DNA of 6,245 nucleotides, taken from an uncultured Candidatus Competibacteraceae bacterium. Lineage in GTDB: Bacteria > Pseudomonadota > Gammaproteobacteria > Competibacterales > Competibacteraceae. Location of the stretch: the NCBI GenBank assembly GCA_937872125.1, contig CALMNY010000347.1, forward strand, positions 1 to 6,245. Direction: 5' to 3'. Shown here piece after piece: positions 4,735 to 6,245 of the stretch. A program made the translations under genes and the position numbers. Each line of letters opens with the position of its first letter. Positions within the stretch are counted from its first letter, which is position 1. The notes under the pieces were generated by a model. That model was not told the origin of the DNA, ran no database searches, and worked only from the letters and a program-made list of their open reading frames with translations.

Positions 4735-6245
4735 TTATTCTACCCCCAGCAGCGCCCGCTCCTCGTCCAGCGTGGCCTGTTCGCGCTGCTGCAAGGCCCA
4801 CATCTGCGCGTACAAGCCACCCTGTTGCAGCAGTTCGCGGTGGCTGCCCTGCTCCCGCACCCGGCCATGATCCAGCACCAGGATTTGATCGGCGTCCACG
4901 ATGGTGGACAGGCGGTGAGCGATCACCAGGGTCGTATGCTCGGCGGCCACCGCGCGCAGGGCTTGCAAAATCGCCTGTTCGGAGCGGCTGTCCAGCGCCG
5001 AGGTCGCTTCGTCGAAAATCAGGATGCGCGGTCGCTTGAGGATGGCCCGCGCTATCGCTACCCGCTGTTTCTCGCCGCCCGACAGCTTCAAACCGCGTTC
5101 GCCGACCACGGTTTCATAGCCAGCCGGCAGCGCGGCGATGAACTCGTGCAACTGCGCCATCCGCACGGCGGCGACAATCTCCTCGCGGCTGGCGTCGGGC
5201 CGCGCGTAGGCCAGGTTGTAATACAGCGTGTCGTTGAACAGCACGGTGTCCTGCGGGACGATGCCGATGGCGGCGCGCAAGCTGCGCTGGGTGACGGCGC
5301 GAATATCCTGCCCATCCACCAGCACGCGCCCGCCGGTCACGTCGTAGAACCGGAACAGCAATCGGGCCAGCGTAGATTTGCCCGCCCCGCTGGCCCCGAC
5401 GACCGCCCGCTTGCGCCCCGGCGGCACGGTAAAACTCACGTCGAACAGAATCTGCCGGTCGGGTTGATAACCAAACTGCACGTTCTCGAATCGCAACTCG
5501 CCCTGCGTCACCCGCAATTCGGCAGCGGCCGGCGTGTCGCGGATTTCTGGCGTCCGCTCGAACAGCCGCACCAGATCGTCCATGTCGGCCAGCGCGTACT
5601 TGATCTGCCGGTAGACGATACCGAGAAAATTCAGCGGGATGAACAGTTGCAGCAGCAGGGCGTTGACCAGCACCAGATCGCCCAGGGTCATCTGACCGGC
5701 GGCGACCTGACTGGCGGCGACGACCATCATCACCGTCACCCCGATGGCGATGATCGTACTCTGGCCGAAGTTGAGCACCGACATCGAGGTCTGGCTGAGC
5801 ACGGCGCTGTTTTCCCACGCCGCCAGGGTGGCGTCGCAGCGGCGCAGTTCCCAGTCCTCATTGCCGAAATATTTGACCGTTTCGTAGTTGATCAGGCTTT
5901 CGATGGCCTCGTTACCGGCCTGCGATTCCAGCCGGTTCATCAGGTGGCGATGTTCCATCCGCCAGTTGGTGATCGCCAGGGTGAAGGCGACGTAGGCCGC
6001 GACACTGCCGAAAATGATCAAGGTGAAGATCGCAGGGTAGCGGCCCAGTAATAGCGAAGCCGCCAGCAGGAATTCCACGATGACCGGCAGAATGCTGAAG
6101 GCCAGATAGTTCAGCAGGGTGCTCAGGCTACGCGCCCCCCGCTCCAGATCGCGGCTGATGGCGCCGGTCTTGCGCTCCAGATGGAACCGTAGCGACAGAT
6201 CGTGCAGGTGCGCCAGGGTGCGCAGGGTCAGCCGGCGCATGGCGC
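4735..6245 (-). CDS. Atm1/HMT1-type ABC exporter half-transporter, 5' end cut by window edge
   Basis: An inner-membrane ABC exporter with fused membrane and ATPase domains. The Atm1 family exports glutathione-linked sulfur or metal compounds, and bacterial members are tied to heavy-metal tolerance. The frame stays open to 6245, and the Met at 6240 is internal (RRLTLRTLAHLHDLSLRFHL aligns inside family proteins), so about 100 N-terminal residues are missing. Numbering from that Met, the membrane domain covers about 1-230 with family marks LERKTGAISRDLERG, SLINYETVKYFGNED (115-129), LNFGQS (156-161) and PLNFLGIVYRQIK (202-214). The ATPase follows: Walker A GASGAGKST (282-290), Q-loop Gln330, signature LSGGEKQ (386-392), Walker B LIFDE (407-411), D-loop SALD and switch His442. 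All catalytic residues are intact. The stop codon lies 6 bp before the ligase gene, suggesting one mRNA, although no direct functional link is known. LipidA-type MsbA is less likely given the YETVKYFGNE motif. Confidence 0.93.
   Translation of the reverse strand, partial: AMRRLTLRTLAHLHDLSLRFHLERKTGAISRDLERGARSLSTLLNYLAFSILPVIVEFLLAASLLLGRYPAIFTLIIFGSVAAYVAFTLAITNWRMEHRHLMNRLESQAGNEAIESLINYETVKYFGNEDWELRRCDATLAAWENSAVLSQTSMSVLNFGQSTIIAIGVTVMMVVAASQVAAGQMTLGDLVLVNALLLQLFIPLNFLGIVYRQIKYALADMDDLVRLFERTPEIRDTPAAAELRVTQGELRFENVQFGYQPDRQILFDVSFTVPPGRKRAVVGASGAGKSTLARLLFRFYDVTGGRVLVDGQDIRAVTQRSLRAAIGIVPQDTVLFNDTLYYNLAYARPDASREEIVAAVRMAQLHEFIAALPAGYETVVGERGLKLSGGEKQRVAIARAILKRPRILIFDEATSALDSRSEQAILQALRAVAAEHTTLVIAHRLSTIVDADQILVLDHGRVREQGSHRELLQQGGLYAQMWALQQREQATLDEERALLGVE

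Noticed and set aside
4684..6051. A 455-codon open frame on the plus strand, opposite the ABC transporter
   Set aside because: It is rich in His, Gln, Arg and Gly with no recognisable domain, as expected for the antisense of a GC-rich gene. The opposite strand has every ABC ATPase motif.
6238..6240. ATG as a true start of the ABC transporter
   Set aside because: The frame is open upstream to the edge, and the sequence after it corresponds to the interior of the membrane domain of Atm1 proteins.

Overview
The window is GC-rich bacterial DNA, tightly packed, with every supportable gene on the minus strand. The proteins look proteobacterial: an Atm1-type ABC exporter, OadB/OadA-type sodium-pump subunits and a Uma2-family protein. 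My best guess is an environmental gammaproteobacterium, but no rRNA or strong marker gene is present, so this is only an inference.

In the direction of transcription (right to left) the layout is as follows. An Atm1/HMT1-type ABC transporter half-molecule is cut at its 5' end by the window edge (4735-6245). Six bases later comes a divergent, HTH-less biotin-protein ligase (3766-4728). A 98-bp A+T-richer gap with a candidate promoter follows. Then comes a three-gene cluster in the order gamma, alpha, beta: a small one-helix OadG-like protein (3452-3667), a biotin-carrying decarboxylase alpha subunit (1542-3422), and the sodium-translocating beta subunit OadB (386-1540). The alpha stop and beta start are one base apart. 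A 201-bp intergenic region with a strong 12-bp hairpin follows, and then the start of a Uma2-family nuclease-like gene (1-184) that runs off the left edge.

The core module is a membrane-bound, biotin-dependent, Na+-pumping decarboxylase. The alpha subunit moves CO2 from a 2-oxoacid (oxaloacetate in known examples) to biotin. The beta subunit decarboxylates carboxybiotin and exports Na+. The small subunit would anchor alpha to beta. The adjacent ligase is the obvious candidate to biotinylate alpha. The beta subunit keeps the known Na+/carboxybiotin residues. The alpha subunit keeps its metal ligands and catalytic lysine but has several changed pocket residues and an AMKA rather than AMKM biotin site. 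The ligase also has an altered nucleotide/biotin loop. This combination of a conventional pump, a non-standard carboxyl-transfer subunit and a non-standard neighbouring ligase is the most interesting point in the window. I saw no tRNA, rRNA, CRISPR array, insertion sequence or riboswitch. No stretch longer than about 200 bases lacks a gene.
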